Below are positions 44,703-60,799 of a stretch of DNA of 64,000 nucleotides, one piece after another. The notes beneath the pieces are model-generated. The model saw only the letters and a list, made by a program, of their open reading frames with translations. It had not been told where the DNA came from and did not search any database. Origin of the DNA: Eriocheir sinensis (taxonomy: Eukaryota; Arthropoda; Malacostraca; Decapoda; Varunidae); NCBI RefSeq assembly GCF_024679095.1, contig NW_026111659.1:124001-188000 (forward strand), written 5' to 3'. The first letter of the stretch is position 1, and every line of letters starts with the position of its first letter. The translations under genes were made by a program, and so were the position numbers.

Positions 44703-46060
44703 TTATATGTATTTCAATTAAAATTTGCCTAATTTTATGTGTAGTTTGCATATCTATTTTCAAACAAATCTATATTATTTTTGTGTATTTTTGTATATAT
44801 TTTTATACAAATTTTAGCTATTCTATTTGTATTTTGTATATATATTTTCCTACAAATATACATTCTTTTATTTGAATTTTGTTTATTCATTTTGATACGA
44901 ATTTACATTATTTTATGTGTATTTTAAATATGTATTTTTCTACGTATTTACATTATTTTATGTGTATTTTTTATATATATTTTCATAAAAATTTACGTTA
45001 TTTTATTTAGTGTATTTGTATATGTTTTGATACAAATTTATATTATTTTATGTGCATTTAGCATATCTATTTCAATGAAAATTTATCTTATTGTATGTGT
45101 TTTTTGTATATTTATTTTAATACAAATTTAATTATTTGATGTGTATTTTTGTATTTATATTTTTTTTAAATGAGTAGTTTTATGGGTATTTTACATCTTT
45201 GTTTTCATTTTTACATTACTTTATTGATATTCTGTACATTTATATTGATACAATTTTAAATTATTCTAAGTGTATTTCGTATATATTTTCCTTATATATT
45301 TACATTATTTTATGTGTATTTTGTATATATATTTTTCTACGTATTTACATTATTTTATGTGTATTTTGTATATATATTTTTCAAATACAAATTCATGTTA
45401 TTTTATGTGTATTTGTATATATATTTTCATACTAATTTATATTATTTTATGTGTATTTTTACATATATTTCATTACAAATTTACCTTATTTTATGTTTAT
45501 TTTTTATATTTATTTCATTTAATTTAAAATTATTTTGTGTATATTTGTATTTGTATTTAGGTTATTTTATATGTATTTTCTATATATATTTTCATCTAAA
45601 ATTACATTATTTTATTGGTATTTTCTTAATTTAATTCGATACGAATTTAGATTATTTCATAGGTATTTTGTAAACATATTTTTTTACTCATTTACATTAT
45701 CTAATGTGTGTTTTGTATATATATTTTTATGGAAATTTACTTTATTTTATGTGCATTTCTTTACATATATTTTTATAGAAATTTGCGATATTTTACGTGT
45801 ATTTTGTATATGTTTTCTCACACAAATTTACATTATTTTATTGGTATTTTGTTTATTTATTTTGATACGAATTACATGATTATATGTGTATTTTGTACAT
45901 ATTTTTTTATACGTATTTACATTATTTAATGTGTATTTTGTTCACATATTTTTAAAAAAAATTTACGTTATTATATGTGTATTTGTATAAATATTTTGAT
46001 TCAAATTTACATTATTTTATGTATTTTGTATATATATTTCAATTCAAATTTAGCTTACAT
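44703..46060 (+). repeat. 45-bp AT satellite, plus-oriented block 12
   Basis: About 30 T-rich monomers between minus-oriented blocks. Left switch: TATGAAAATAGATATTATAT near 44690-44710. Right switch: TTTAGCTTACATTTTTATAT near 46050-46070. Its order (CGATACGAATTTAGATTA near 45638, then ACGAATTACATGATTATATG near 45868) is that of 4.5-5.4 and 20.3-21.4 kb. Confidence 0.88.
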
Positions 46061-46249
46061 TTTTATATAATATATATACAAAATACACATGGAATAATGT
46101 AAAATTGTATCAAAATAAATACACAGAATGTCAAAACAATAATGTAAATTTGTGTGAAAATAAAGATGCAAAATACCCATAAAATAAAGCATATTTTTTA
46201 TAAAAATACATATACAAAAATACACATAGAATAATTAAATTTATATTAA

Positions 46250-47350
46250 AATTAATATACAAAATGAACAAACAATATGGTAAATATGTATTGAAATAGA
46301 TATGCAAAACACACATAAAACAAGGTAAATTTATTTCAAAATATATATACGAATACACATAAAAAAACGTAATTTTCTATAAAAATAAATATAAAAAATA
46401 CAAACAAAAATACACAAAAATAATTTAAATTTGTATGAAAATAAATATACAAAATACACATAAAATTAGGTAAATTTGTATTAAAATACATATACAAAAT
46501 ACACATAAAATAATGTAAATTTGAATGAAAATATATAAACAAATACACTTAAAATAACGTAAATTTGTATAAAATATATGTACAAAATACACATTAAATA
46601 ATGCAAATATGAATGAAAAAATATATATAAAACACAAATAGAATAGGGTAAAATCATATCAAAATAAATACTCAGAATATTAATAAAATAATGTAAAATT
46701 GTATGAAAATAAAGATGCAAAATACCCATAAAATAACGCTTTTTTTTTAAATATATATATATACCAAAATACACATAAAATATTTAAATTTGTATTAAAA
46801 TAAATATACAAAATGCACATTCATTAAGGTAAATTTGTATTGAATTAGATATGCAAAATACATATAAAAGTATGTAAATTTGTTTAAAAATATATATATG
46901 AATACAGAAAATAACGTAGATTTCTATAAAAATATATATACAAAATACACATAAAATTAAGTAAATACGTATAAAAAAATGTATACAAAATACACATCTA
47001 AATTTGTATGAAAATATTTATACAAATACACATAAAATAACATGAATTTGTATAAAATTTTTATCAAAATATATACGAATATACACAAGAAAATAACGTA
47101 AATTTTTATGGAAATGTATAAAAAAAATACACATAAAATAATTTAAATACGTAGAAAAGTATATATACAAAATACACATAAGACAATGTAAATTCGTATC
47201 AAAATAAACAGACTTAATTCCAATAAAAGAATGTATATTTGTAGGAAAATATACAAAATACAAATAAAATATCTAAAATTTGTATAAAAATATATACAAA
47301 AATACACAAAAATAGTTTAAATTAGTTTGAAAATAGATATGCAAAATACA
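46250..47350 (-). repeat. Direct duplicate of 32560-33660
   Basis: Same subtype order and shared rare variants as the upstream copy at an offset near 13690, including AAAATGAACAAACAATATGG and the ACACATCTAAATTTGTATGA junction between two otherwise separate subtype runs. That shared junction shows common descent and not only similar monomers. Confidence 0.8.
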
Positions 47351-48483
47351 CATAAAATTAGGCAAATTTGTATTAAAATACATATACAAAATACACATAA
47401 AATAATGTAAATTTGTATGAAAATATATTAACAAATACACATAAAACAACGTAAATTTGGATAAAATATATATACAAAAAAAACATTAAATAATGTAAAT
47501 ATGTATAAAAAAATATATACAAAATACACATAGAATAATGTTAAATCGTATCAAAATAAATAAACAGAATATCAATAAAATAATGTAAATTTGTATGAAA
47601 ATATAGATGCAAAATACCCATATAATAACGCATATCTGCATAAAAATATATATAAAAAGATACACATAAAATAATTAATTTGTATTAAAATAAATATACA
47701 AAATGCACATACAATAAAGTAAATTTGTATTAAACTAGATATGCAAAATACACATAAATAATGTAAATTTGTATCAAAAGATATATACGAAAACACATAA
47801 AATAGAGTAAATTTCTATGAAAATATGCAAACAAAATACATATAAAACGATGTAAATATATATAAAAATATATATACCAAATACCCGTAAAATAATGTAA
47901 ACTCGTATCAAAATAAATAAACAAAATTCCGATAGAAGAAAGTATATATATAGGAAAATAAATATACAAAATACACATAAAATAGCGAAAATTTGTATAA
48001 AAATATATACAAAAAAACACAAAAACAATTTCAATTTGTATGAAAATATATATACAAAATACATATATAATTAGTTAAATTTGTATTTAAATACATGTAC
48101 AAAATACACATAAGATAATGTAAATTTGTATGAAATGAAAACAAATACACATAAAATAACATACATTTGTATAAAATATATACACAAAATACACATAGAA
48201 TAATGTAAAATCGCGTCAAAATAAATAAACAAAATATCGATAAAAGAATGAGTGTTTGTATGAAAATAGATATACAAAATACACATAAAATAACCTAAAT
48301 TTGTATAAAAATATATACAAAAATACACAAAAATAATTTAAACTTGTATGAAAATAAATATACAAAATACACATAAAATTAGATAAATTTGTCTTGAAAT
48401 ACGAAAACAAAATACACATATAATAATGTAAATTTGAATGAAAATACATAAACAAATACACTTAAAATAACGTAAATTTGTAT

Positions 48484-48635
<152 letters not shown>

Positions 48636-51600
48636 AATTAAATAATGTAAATATGTATAAAAAAATATATACAAAACACAAATAGAATAATGTAAAATCG
48701 TATCAAAATAAATACACAGAATATTAATAAAGTAATGTAAATTTGTTTGAAAATAAAGAAGAAAAATACCCATAAAATAACGCATTTAAAAAAAAAATAG
48801 ATATACCAAAATACACATAGAAAATTTAATTTTGTATTAAAATAAATATACAAAATACACATACACTAATTTAAATTTGTATTGAAATAGATATGCAAAA
48901 TACATACAAAACAATGTAAATTTGTTTCAAAATATATATACGAATACACATAAAATGAAGTAAATACGTATAAAAAATGTATACAAAATACACATAAAAT
49001 AATGTAAATTCGTATCAAAATAAATAAACAAAATACCAATAAAAGAATGTGTATTTGTATAAATATAAATATAAAAAATACGAATAAAATAACGCAAATT
49101 TATATAATACTATATACAAAAATACACAGAAGTAATTAAATTTGTATGGAAATAGATATATAAAATACACACAAAATAAGCTAAATATGAATTGAAATAT
49201 ATATTCAAAATACATCAAATAAAGCAAATTTGTATCAAAATATTTATAGAAATACACATATAATAACGTAAATATGTATAAAAATATATAAACAAAATAC
49301 ACATTAAATAATGTAAATACGTATAAAAAATATTTTCAAAATACACATATAATAATGTTATTCGTATGAAAATAAATAAACAAAATACCAATAAAATAAT
49401 GTAAATTTGTAAGAGAAAACATATACATAATACACATAAAATAACGTAAAATTTTATAAAAATATATGTACAGAAATGCAAATAAAATAGATTTGCATAA
49501 AAATATATATACAAAACACACATTAGATAATGTAAATGAGTATAAAAATATGTATCCAAAATACCTATGAAATAATCTAAATTCGTATCGAATTAAATTA
49601 AGAAAATACCAATAAAATATTGTAATTTTGAATGAAAATATATATAGAAAATAAATATAAAATAACCTAAATACAGTTACAAATATACACATAAAATAAT
49701 TTAAAATTTTATGAAATAAATATACAAAATAAACATAAAAAAGGTAAATTAATAATGAAATGAATGTAAAAATACACATAAAATAATATAAATTTGTATG
49801 AAAATATATATATAAATACACATAAAATAACATGAATTTGTATAAAATTAGTATCAAAATATATACGAATACACACAATAAAATAACGTAATTTTTTATG
49901 AAAATGTATATACAAAATACACATAAAATAATTTAAATACGTAGAACATTATATATGCAAAATACACATAAAATAATGTAAATTCGTATCAAAATAAATG
50001 AACAAAATTCTAATAAAAGAATGTATATTTGTAGGAAAATATATATACAAAATACAAATAAAAGAACTAAAATTTGTATGAAAATATATACAAAAATACA
50101 CAAAAATAAATTAAATTTGTTTGAAAATAGATATGCAAAATACACATAAAGTTAGGAAAATTTGTGTTGAAATACATATACAAAATACACATCAAATAAA
50201 GTAAGTTTCTTTGAAAATATATAAACAAATACACATAAAATAACGTAAATTTGGATAAAATATATATACAAAATAAACATTAAATAATGTAAATATGAAT
50301 ATAAAAAAAATACAGAATACACAAAATTAGATATGCAAAATACATATAAACAATGTAAATTTGTTTCAAAATATATATACGAATACACATAAAATAAGGA
50401 AGATACCTATAAAAATATATATACAAAATACACATAAAATTAAGTAAATACGTATAAAAAAATGTATACAAAATACACATAAAATAATGTAAATTCGTAT
50501 CAAAATAAATAAACAAAATGCCAATACAAGAATGTGTATTGGTATAAATATAAAAATACAAAATACACATTAAATAACGTAAATTTGTATAAAACTATAC
50601 ACAAAAATACACAAAAGTAACTAAATTTGTATGAGAATAGATATACAAAATACACAAAAAATAAGCTAAATTTGAATTCAAATATATATACAAAGTATAT
50701 AAAATAATGTAGATTTGTATCAAAATATTTATAAAAATACACATATAATAAAGTGGATTTGTATAAAAATATATAAACAAAATTCTCATTAAATAATGTA
50801 AATACGTATATGAAATTTGTACAAAACACACTTTTAATAATGTAATTCGTATCAAAATAAATAAACAAAATACCAATAAAATAATGTAAATTTGTATGAG
50901 AAAACATATACAAAATACACTTAAAATAACGCAAATTTCAATAAAAATATATGTACAAAAATGCACATCAAATAAAGTAAATTTGCATAAAAATATATAT
51001 ACAAAACACACATCAAATAATGCACATGCGTATATACAAAATACCAATTAAATAATCTAAATTCGTATCGAATCAAATTAACAAAATACCAAAAAAATAA
51101 TGGAATTTTGGATGAAAATATATATAAAAAAGACATAAAATAACCTAAATGCAAATACAAATATACACATAAAATAATTTAAAACTGAATGAAATAAATA
51201 TACAAAATAAACATAAATAAGGTAAATTTGTAATGAAATATATGTACAAAATACACATAAAATAATATAAATTTGTATGAAAATATATATACAAATACAC
51301 ATAAAATAACATGAATTAGTATAAAAATATATATTCAAAATAAACATTAAATAATGCATAAAAATATATATACAAAGTACATATAAAATAATGTAAATTC
51401 TTATGAAGGAAATCAACAAAATACCAATAAAATAATATATATTTGAATGAAAATAAATTTACAAAATAAACATAACATGAGTAAAATTGGTATAGAAATA
51501 TATAAAAAAAAAAACAGAAATAATTTCAATTTGTATGAAAATAGATATACAAAATACACATAAAACTAGGTGAATTTCTTTTGAAATATATATACAAAAT

Positions 51601-51647
51601 ACCCATAAGATATTGTAAATTTGTGTCAACATATATCAACAAATACA

Positions 51648-51675
51648 CGTAACGTAACGTTACGTAACGAAACGA
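51648..51675 (-). repeat. CGTTA short tandem cluster (minus copy)
   Basis: Four CGTAA/CGTTA-type units followed by CGAAACGA, the mirrored counterpart of 23222-23252. The following monomers (TGTTGACACAAATTTACAAT in reverse, then the TTTCAAAAGAAATTTACC subtype) are the same in both arms. The units are arranged slightly differently: here one unit is turned (AACGTTACG). Confidence 0.85.
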
Positions 51676-54600
51676 AAATTTGTATAAAATATATATACAA
51701 AATACGCATTAAATTAAGGAAAAATGTATAAAAAAATATATACAAAATACACATAGAATAATGTAAAATCGTATCAAAATAAATGAACAGAATATCAATA
51801 AAATAATGTAAATTTCAATGAAAATAAAGATGCAAAATACCCATAAAATAACGCATATTTGTATAAAAATATATTTACAAAAATACACATGAAATAAGTA
51901 AATTTGTAGTAAAATAAATATACAAAATGCACACGAATACTCATAAAATAGAGTTAATTTCTATGGAAATATACATACAAAATACATATAAAATGATGTA
52001 AATAAGTATAAAAATATATATACCAAATATACCTCAAATAATGTAAATTCGTATCAAAATAAATAAAGAAAATTCCGATAAAAGAACCTATATTTGTAGG
52101 AAAATAAATATACAAAATACACATTTAAATACATGTACAAAATACACATAAAATAATGAAAATTTTTATGAAATGAAAACAAATACACATAAAGTAACGT
52201 ATATTTGTATAAAATATATGTACAAAATATACATAGAATAATGAAAAATCGAATTAAAATTAATAATAAATCAATAAAATAATGTAAATTTGTATGAAAA
52301 TAAAGATGCAAAATACTCATAAAATAATTAAATTTGTATTAAAATTAACATAAAAAATGCACATACATGTAAATTTGAATGAAAATATATAAACAAATAC
52401 ACTTAAAATAACGTAAATTTGTATAAAATATATATGCAAGATACACATTAAATAATGTAAATGTGCATAAAAAAATATATACAAAAAAGAAATAGAATAA
52501 TGTAAAATCGTATCAAAATAAATACACAGAATATCAATAATAAAATGTAAATTTGTATGAAAAGAAAGATGCAAAATTCCCATAAAATAGCGCATTTTTT
52601 ATAAAAATATATATACCATAATACACATAAAATATTTAAATTTGTATTGAAATAAATATACAAAATGTATATACAGTAAGGTAAATTTGTATTGAAAGAG
52701 ATATTCAAAAATACATATAAAACAATATAAATTTGTTTCAAAATATATATACGAATACACATAAAATAACGTAGATTTCTATAGAAATATATATACAAAA
52801 TACACATGAAATTATGTAAATACGTATAAAAATATATATACAAAAGACATATTAAGTAATGTAAATTCGTGTCAAAATAAATAAACAAAATATCATGAAA
52901 AGAATGTGTATTTGTATGGAAATAAATAATAGATAATAAATTTGTATGAAATATATATGCAAGATACACATTAAATAATGTAAATATGTATAAAAAATAT
53001 ATATACAAAACCCAAATAGAATAATGTAAAATCGTATCAAAATAAATACACAGAATATTAATAAAAAATGTAAATTTGTATGAAAATAAAGTAGCAAAAA
53101 ACCCATAAAATAACGCATTTTTTTTATAAAAATATATATTCCAAAATACATATAAAATATTTAAATTTGTATTGAAATAAATATACAAAATGCACATACA
53201 ATAAGGTAAACTTGTATTGAAAGAGATATGCAAAAATACATATAAAACAATGGAAATTTGTTTCAACATATATATACGAATACACATAAAATAACGTAGA
53301 TTTCTATAAATATTTATATTAAAATAAATATAGAAAAAGCACATACAATAAGGTAAATTTATATTGAAATAGATATGCAAAATACATATCAAACAATGTA
53401 AATTTTTAAAAAATATAAATACGAATACACATAAAATAATGTAGATTTCTATAAAATTATATATACAAAATACACATAAAATGAAGTAAATACGTATAAA
53501 AAAATGTATACAAAATACACATAAAATAATGTAAACTCGTATCAAAATAAATAAACAAAATACCAATAAAAGAATGTGTATATGTATAAATATAAATATA
53601 CAAAATACACATAAAATAACGTAAATTTATATAAAACTATATATAAAAATACACAAAAGTAGTTAAATTTGTATGAAAATAGATATATAAAAAACACATA
53701 AAATAATAGAAGTTTGAATTGAAATATATATATACAAAATACATCAAAATAATGTATATTTGTATCAAAATATTTTACAAATACACATATAATAATGAAA
53801 ATTTGTATAAAAACACATAAACAAAATACACATTAAATAATGTAAATACGTATAAAAAAATATGTACAAAATACACATATAATCATGTAATTCGTATAAA
53901 AAAAATACCAATAATATAATGTAAATTTGTATGAGAAAACATTTACAAAATACACATAAAATAACGCTAATTTCTTTAAAAATATATGTACAAAAATGCA
54001 CATAAAATAAAGTAAATTTGCATAAAAATATATGTACAAAAAACACATTAAATAATGTAAATGCGTATAAAAACATGTATACAAAATACCTTTAAAATAA
54101 TCTAAATTCGTTTCGAATTAAATGAACAAAACACCCATAAAATAATGTAATTTTGGATGAAAATATATATAAAAAATACATTTAAAATAACCTAAATACA
54201 AATACAAATATACACATAAAACAATTTAAAATTGTTTGAAATGAATATATAAAATAAACATGAAAAAAGTTAATTTGTAATGAAATATATGTAAAAATAC
54301 ACATAAAATAATGTAATTTTTTATGAAAATATATATTCAAATACACATAAAATAACACGAATTTGTATAAAATTTGTATCAAAATATATACGAATATACA
54401 CAATAAAATAACGAAAATTTTTATGAAAATATGTATACAAAATACATATAAAATAATGTAAATACGTAGAAAAATATATATACAAAATACACATAAAGTA
54501 ATGTAAACTCGTATCAAAATACATCAACAAAATTCCAATAAAGGAATGTATATTTGTAGGAAAATATATATACAAAATACAAATAAAATAACTAAAATTT

Positions 54601-57092
54601 GTATAAAAATATATACAAAAATACACAAAAATAATTTAAATTTGTTTGAAAATAGATATGCAAAATATCACATAAAATTAGGCAAATTTGTATTGAAATA
54701 CATATATAAAACACATAAAACAATGTAAATTTGTATCAAAATATATAAACATATACACATAAAATAATGTAAATTTGGATAAACTATATATACAAAATAT
54801 ACATTAAGTGATGTAAATATGTATAAACATATATATACAAAATACACATAGAAAAATGTTAAATCGTATCAAAATAATTAAACAGAATATCAATAAAATA
54901 ATGTAAATTTGTATGAAAATGAAGATGCAAAATACTCATATAATAACGCATATTTGTATAAAAATATATATACTAAAATACATATAAAATAATTAAATTT
55001 GTATTAAAATAAATATACGAAACCCACATACAATAAAGTAAATTTGTATGGAAACAGATATGGAAAATTCATATCAATAATGTAAATTTGTATCAAAATA
55101 TATATACGAATACTCATAAAATAGAGTAAACTTCTATGAAAATATTCATACAAAATACATATAAAAGGATGTAAATAAGTATAAAAATATATATACCAAA
55201 TATACCTCAAATAATGTAAATTCGTGTCAAAATAAATACACAAAATTCCGATAAAAGAAAGTATATTTGAAGGAAAATAAATATACAAAATACACATAAA
55301 ATACCGAAAATTTATATAAAAATATATACAAAAATACACAAAAATAATTTCAATTTGTATGAAAATAGATATACAAAATACACATATAATTAGTTATATT
55401 AGTAATTAAATACATGTACAAAATACACATAAAATAATGTAAATTTGTATGAAATGGAAACAAACACAAAGTAACGTACATTTGTATAAAATATATATAT
55501 ACAAAATACACATAGAATTATGTAAAATCGTATCAAAATCAATACAGAGAATATCAATAAAATAATGTAATTTTGTATGAAAATAAAGATGCAAAATACC
55601 CATAAAATAAAACATATTTTTATAAAAATACATATACAAAAATACACATAAAATAATTAAATTTGTATTAAAATTAATATACAAAATGCATATACAATAA
55701 GGTAAATTTGTATTGAAAAAATATGCAAAATACATATAAAACAGTGTAAATTTGTTTCAAAATCTATATACGAATACTCATAAATCAACGTTGATTTCTA
55801 TAGAAATATATATACAAAATACACATCAAATGATGTAGACACGTATAAAAATATATATATAAAATACACATTAAATAATGTAATTTCGCGTCAAAATAAA
55901 TAAACAAAATATCAATATAAGAATGTGTATTTGAATGAAAATAAATATACAATATACACATAAAATCACCTAAATTTGTATAAAACTATATACAAAAATA
56001 CACAAAAATAATTTAAATTTGTATGAAAATAAATATACAAAATACACATAAAATTAGGTAAATTTGTATTGAAATACATTTACAAAATACACATCAAAGA
56101 ATGTAAATTTGAATGAAAATATATAAACAAATACACTTAAATTAACGTAAATATGTATTAAATATATATACAAAATACACATAAAATAATGTAAATATAT
56201 ATACAAAAATATATACAAAACACAAATAGAAAAATGTAAAATCGTATCAAAATAAATACACAGAATATTAATAAAACAATGTAAATTTGTATGAAAATTA
56301 AGATTCAAAATACCCCAAAAATAGCGCATTTTAAAAAAAAATATATATACCAAAATACACATAAAATATTTGAATTTGTTTTAAAATAAATATACGAAAT
56401 GCAAACACAATAAGGTAAATGTGAATTGAAATAGATATGCAAAATACATATAAAACAATGTAAATTTGTTTCAAAATATATATACGAATGCACATAAAAT
56501 AACGCAGATTTCTATAAAGATACATATACAAAATACACATAAAATGAAGTAAATACGTATAAAAAAATGTGAACAAAAAACACATAAAATAATATAAACT
56601 CGTATCAAAATAAATAAACAAAATACTAATAAAAGAATGTGTATTTGTATAAATATAAATATACAAAATACACATAAAATAACGTAAAATGATATAAAAG
56701 TATATAGAAAAATACACAGAAGTAATTAAATTTTTATGAAAATACATATACAAAATACACATAAAATAACCCATATTAAAAAAATATATATACAAAAATA
56801 CACAAAATAATTAAATTTGTATTAAAATAAATATACAAAATACACATACTATAAGGTAAATTTGTATTGAAATAGATATGCAAAATACACATAAAATAAT
56901 GTAAATTTGTATCAAAATAGAAACGAATACACATAATAAAAAAACGTAAATTTTTATGAAAATATATATACAAAATACACATAAAATAATGTAAATACGT
57001 AGAAAAATATATATACAAAATACACATAAAATAATGTAAATTCGTATCAAGATAAATAAACAAAATTCCAATAAAAGAATGTATATTTGTAG

Positions 57093-57258
<166 letters not shown>

Positions 57259-59810
57259 AAAAATATATACAAAAATAAACAAAAAAAACTCAAATTTGTT
57301 TGAAAATAGATATGCAAAATACATATAAAATTAGGCAAACTTGTATTGAAATACATATACAAAATGAACATAAAATGATGTAAATTTGTATGAAAATATA
57401 TAAAAAAATACACATAAAATAACGTAAATTTCCATAAAATATATATACAAAATATACATAAAATAATGAAAATATGTATAAAAATATATATAGAAAATAC
57501 ACAGAATAATGTAAAATCGTATCAAAATAAATAAACAGGATATCAATAAAATAATGTAAATTTGTATGAAAATAAAGATGGAAAATACCCATATAATAAC
57601 GCATATATGCATAAAAATATATTTACAAAAATACACATGAAATAATTAAATTTGTATTGAAATAAATATACGAAATGCACCTACAATAAAGTAAATTTGT
57701 ATTGAAATAGATATGCAAAATATATATCAATAATGTAAATTTGTATCAAAATATATATACGAATAAAAATAGAGTAAATTTCTATGAAAATATACATACA
57801 AAATACATATAAAATGATGTAAATAGTATAAAAATATATATACCAAATACACCTAAGATAATGTAAATTCGTATCATAATAAATAAACAAAACTCCGATT
57901 AAAGAACGTATATTTGTAGGAAAATAAATATACAAAATACACATAAAATAAGGAAAATTTGTATGAAAATATATACAAAAATACACAAAATTAACTTAAA
58001 TTTCTATGAAAATAGATATACAAAATACACATAATAAGTTAAATTTGTATTTAAATAGATGTACAAAATACACATAAAATAATGTAAATTTGTATGAAAT
58101 TAAAACAAATTCACATAAAATAACGTTCATTTGTATAAAATATATATACAAAATATCCATAGAATAATGTAAAATCGTATCAAATTAAATACACAGAATA
58201 TCAATAAAATAATGTAAATTTGTATGAAAATAAAGATGCAAAATACCCATAAAATAAATCATATTTTTATAAAATTACATATACAAAAATACACATAGAA
58301 TAATTAAATTTGTATTAAAATTAATATACAAAATGCACATACAATAAGGTAAATTTGTATTGAAAAAATATGCAAAATACACTTAAACAATGTATATTTG
58401 TTTCAAAATATATATACGAATACACATAAAATAACGTAGATTTCTATAGAAATATATACACAAAAAATAGATGAAATGACGTAAATACGTATAAAAATAA
58501 ATATACACAATACTCATTAAATAATGTAAATTCATGTCAAAATAAATAAACAAAATATCAATAAAAGAATGTGTATTTGTATGAAAATAGATATACAAAA
58601 TACACATTAAATATTGTAAATTTATATAAAACTCTATACAAAAATACACAAAAAATTATTTAAATTTGTATGAAAATTAATATACAAAATACACATAAAA
58701 TTAGGTAAATTTGTATTGAAATACATATACAAAATACAAATAAAATAATGTAAATTTGAATGAAAATATATAAACAAATACACTTAAAATAACGTAAATT
58801 TGTATGAAATATATATACAAAATACACATTAAATAATGTAAATATGGATAAAAAAATATATACAAAAGACAAATAGAATAATGTAAAATAGTATCAAAAT
58901 AAATACACAGAATATTAATAAAATAATGTAAATTTGTATAAAAATAAAGATGCAAAATACCCATAAAACAACGCATTTTTTATGAAAATATATATACCAA
59001 AATGCACATAAAATATTTAAATTTGTATTACAATAAATATAGAAAATGCACATACAATAAGGTAAATTTGTATTGAAATAGATATGCAAAATACATATCA
59101 AACAATGTAAATTTCTTTCAAAATATATATACGAATACACATAAAATAACGTAGATTTCTATAAAAATATATATACAAAATACACATAAAATGAAATAAA
59201 TACGTATAAGAAAATGTATACAAAATACACATAAAATAATGTAAATTCGTATCAATATAAATAAACAAAATGTCATTAAAAGAATGTGTACTTGTAAAAT
59301 ATAAATACAAAATACACATAAAATAACGTAAAATTGTATAAAACTATATACAAATATAAACAAAAACAATTAAATTTGTATGAAAATAGATATACAAAAG
59401 AAACATAAAATAAGGTAAATTAGAATTGAAATAAATATAGAAAATACATAAAATAATGTAAATTTCTATCAAAATATATATTCAAATACACATATAATAA
59501 CGTAAATTTGTATAGAAATATATAAACAAAATACACATTATATAATGTAAATACGCATAAAAGATATGTACGTAATGTAAAACTTTATAAAAATAAAGAT
59601 GCAAAATACCCATAAAATAACTCTTCTTTAAAAAAATATATATACAAAAATACACATAAAATAATTAAATTTGTATTAAAATAAATATACAAAATACACA
59701 TACAATAAGGTAGATTTTTATTGAAATAGATATGCAAAAAACACATAAAATAATCTAAATTTTTATCAAAATATATACGAATAAACACAATAAAATAACG
59801 TAATTTTTTA

Positions 59811-59812
<2 letters not shown>

Positions 59813-59893
<81 letters not shown>
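59813..59893. repeat. (TA)n tract, about 80 bp
   Basis: Pure TA within one monomer: TAATTTTTTATGAA before and AATTACACATAAAATAATG after, as in the intact monomer near 56950-56990. Confidence 0.95.
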
Positions 59894-59897
<4 letters not shown>

Positions 59898-60799
59898 TAC
59901 ACATAAAATAATGTAAATACATTGAAAAATATATATACAAAATACACATAAAATAATGTAAATTCGTATCAAAATGAATAAACAAAATTCCACTAAAAGA
60001 ATGTATATTTGTAGGAAAATATATATACAAAATACAAATAAAATAACAAAAATTTGTATAAAAAAATATACAAAAATACACAATAAAAATCTAAATTTGT
60101 TTGAAAAGAGATATGCAAAATACACATTAAATTAGGCAAATTTTTTTTGAAATACATATACAAAATACACATAAAATAATGTAAATTTGTATGAAAATAT
60201 ATAAACAAATACTCATAAGATAACGTAGATTTCCATAATATATATATACAAAATATACATTAAATAATGTAAATATGTCTAAAAATATATATACAAAATA
60301 CACAGAATAACGTAAAATCGTATCAAAATAAATAAACAGAATATCAATAAAATAATGTAAATTTGAATGAAAATAAAGATGCAAAATACCCATATAATAA
60401 CGCATATTTGTTTAACAATATATATACAAAAATACACATAAAATAATTATATTTGTATTAAAATAAATATACAAAAGGCACATACAATAAAGAAAATTTG
60501 TATTGAAATAGATATGCAAAATACACATAAATAATGTAAATTTTGTATCAAAATATATATACGAACACACATAAAATAGAGTAAATTTCTATGAAAATAT
60601 ATATTCAAAATACATATAAAATTATATAAATAAGTATAAAAATATATATATCAAATACACCTAAAATATTGAAAATTCGTATCAAAATAAATAAACAAAA
60701 TTCCGATAAAAGAACGTATATTTGTTGGAAAAAAAATATACAAAATACACAAAATTACGAAAATTTGAAAAAAAATATATACAAAAATACAGAAAATTA

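Noticed and set aside
52448..53566. A 372-codon open frame on the minus strand, and dozens of 60-250-codon frames elsewhere, as candidate membrane-protein genes.
   Set aside because: They follow the 45-bp satellite period, occur in several frames and on either strand depending on block orientation, show no domain, and have no codon structure apart from the repeat. The hydrophobic residues come from T-rich DNA.
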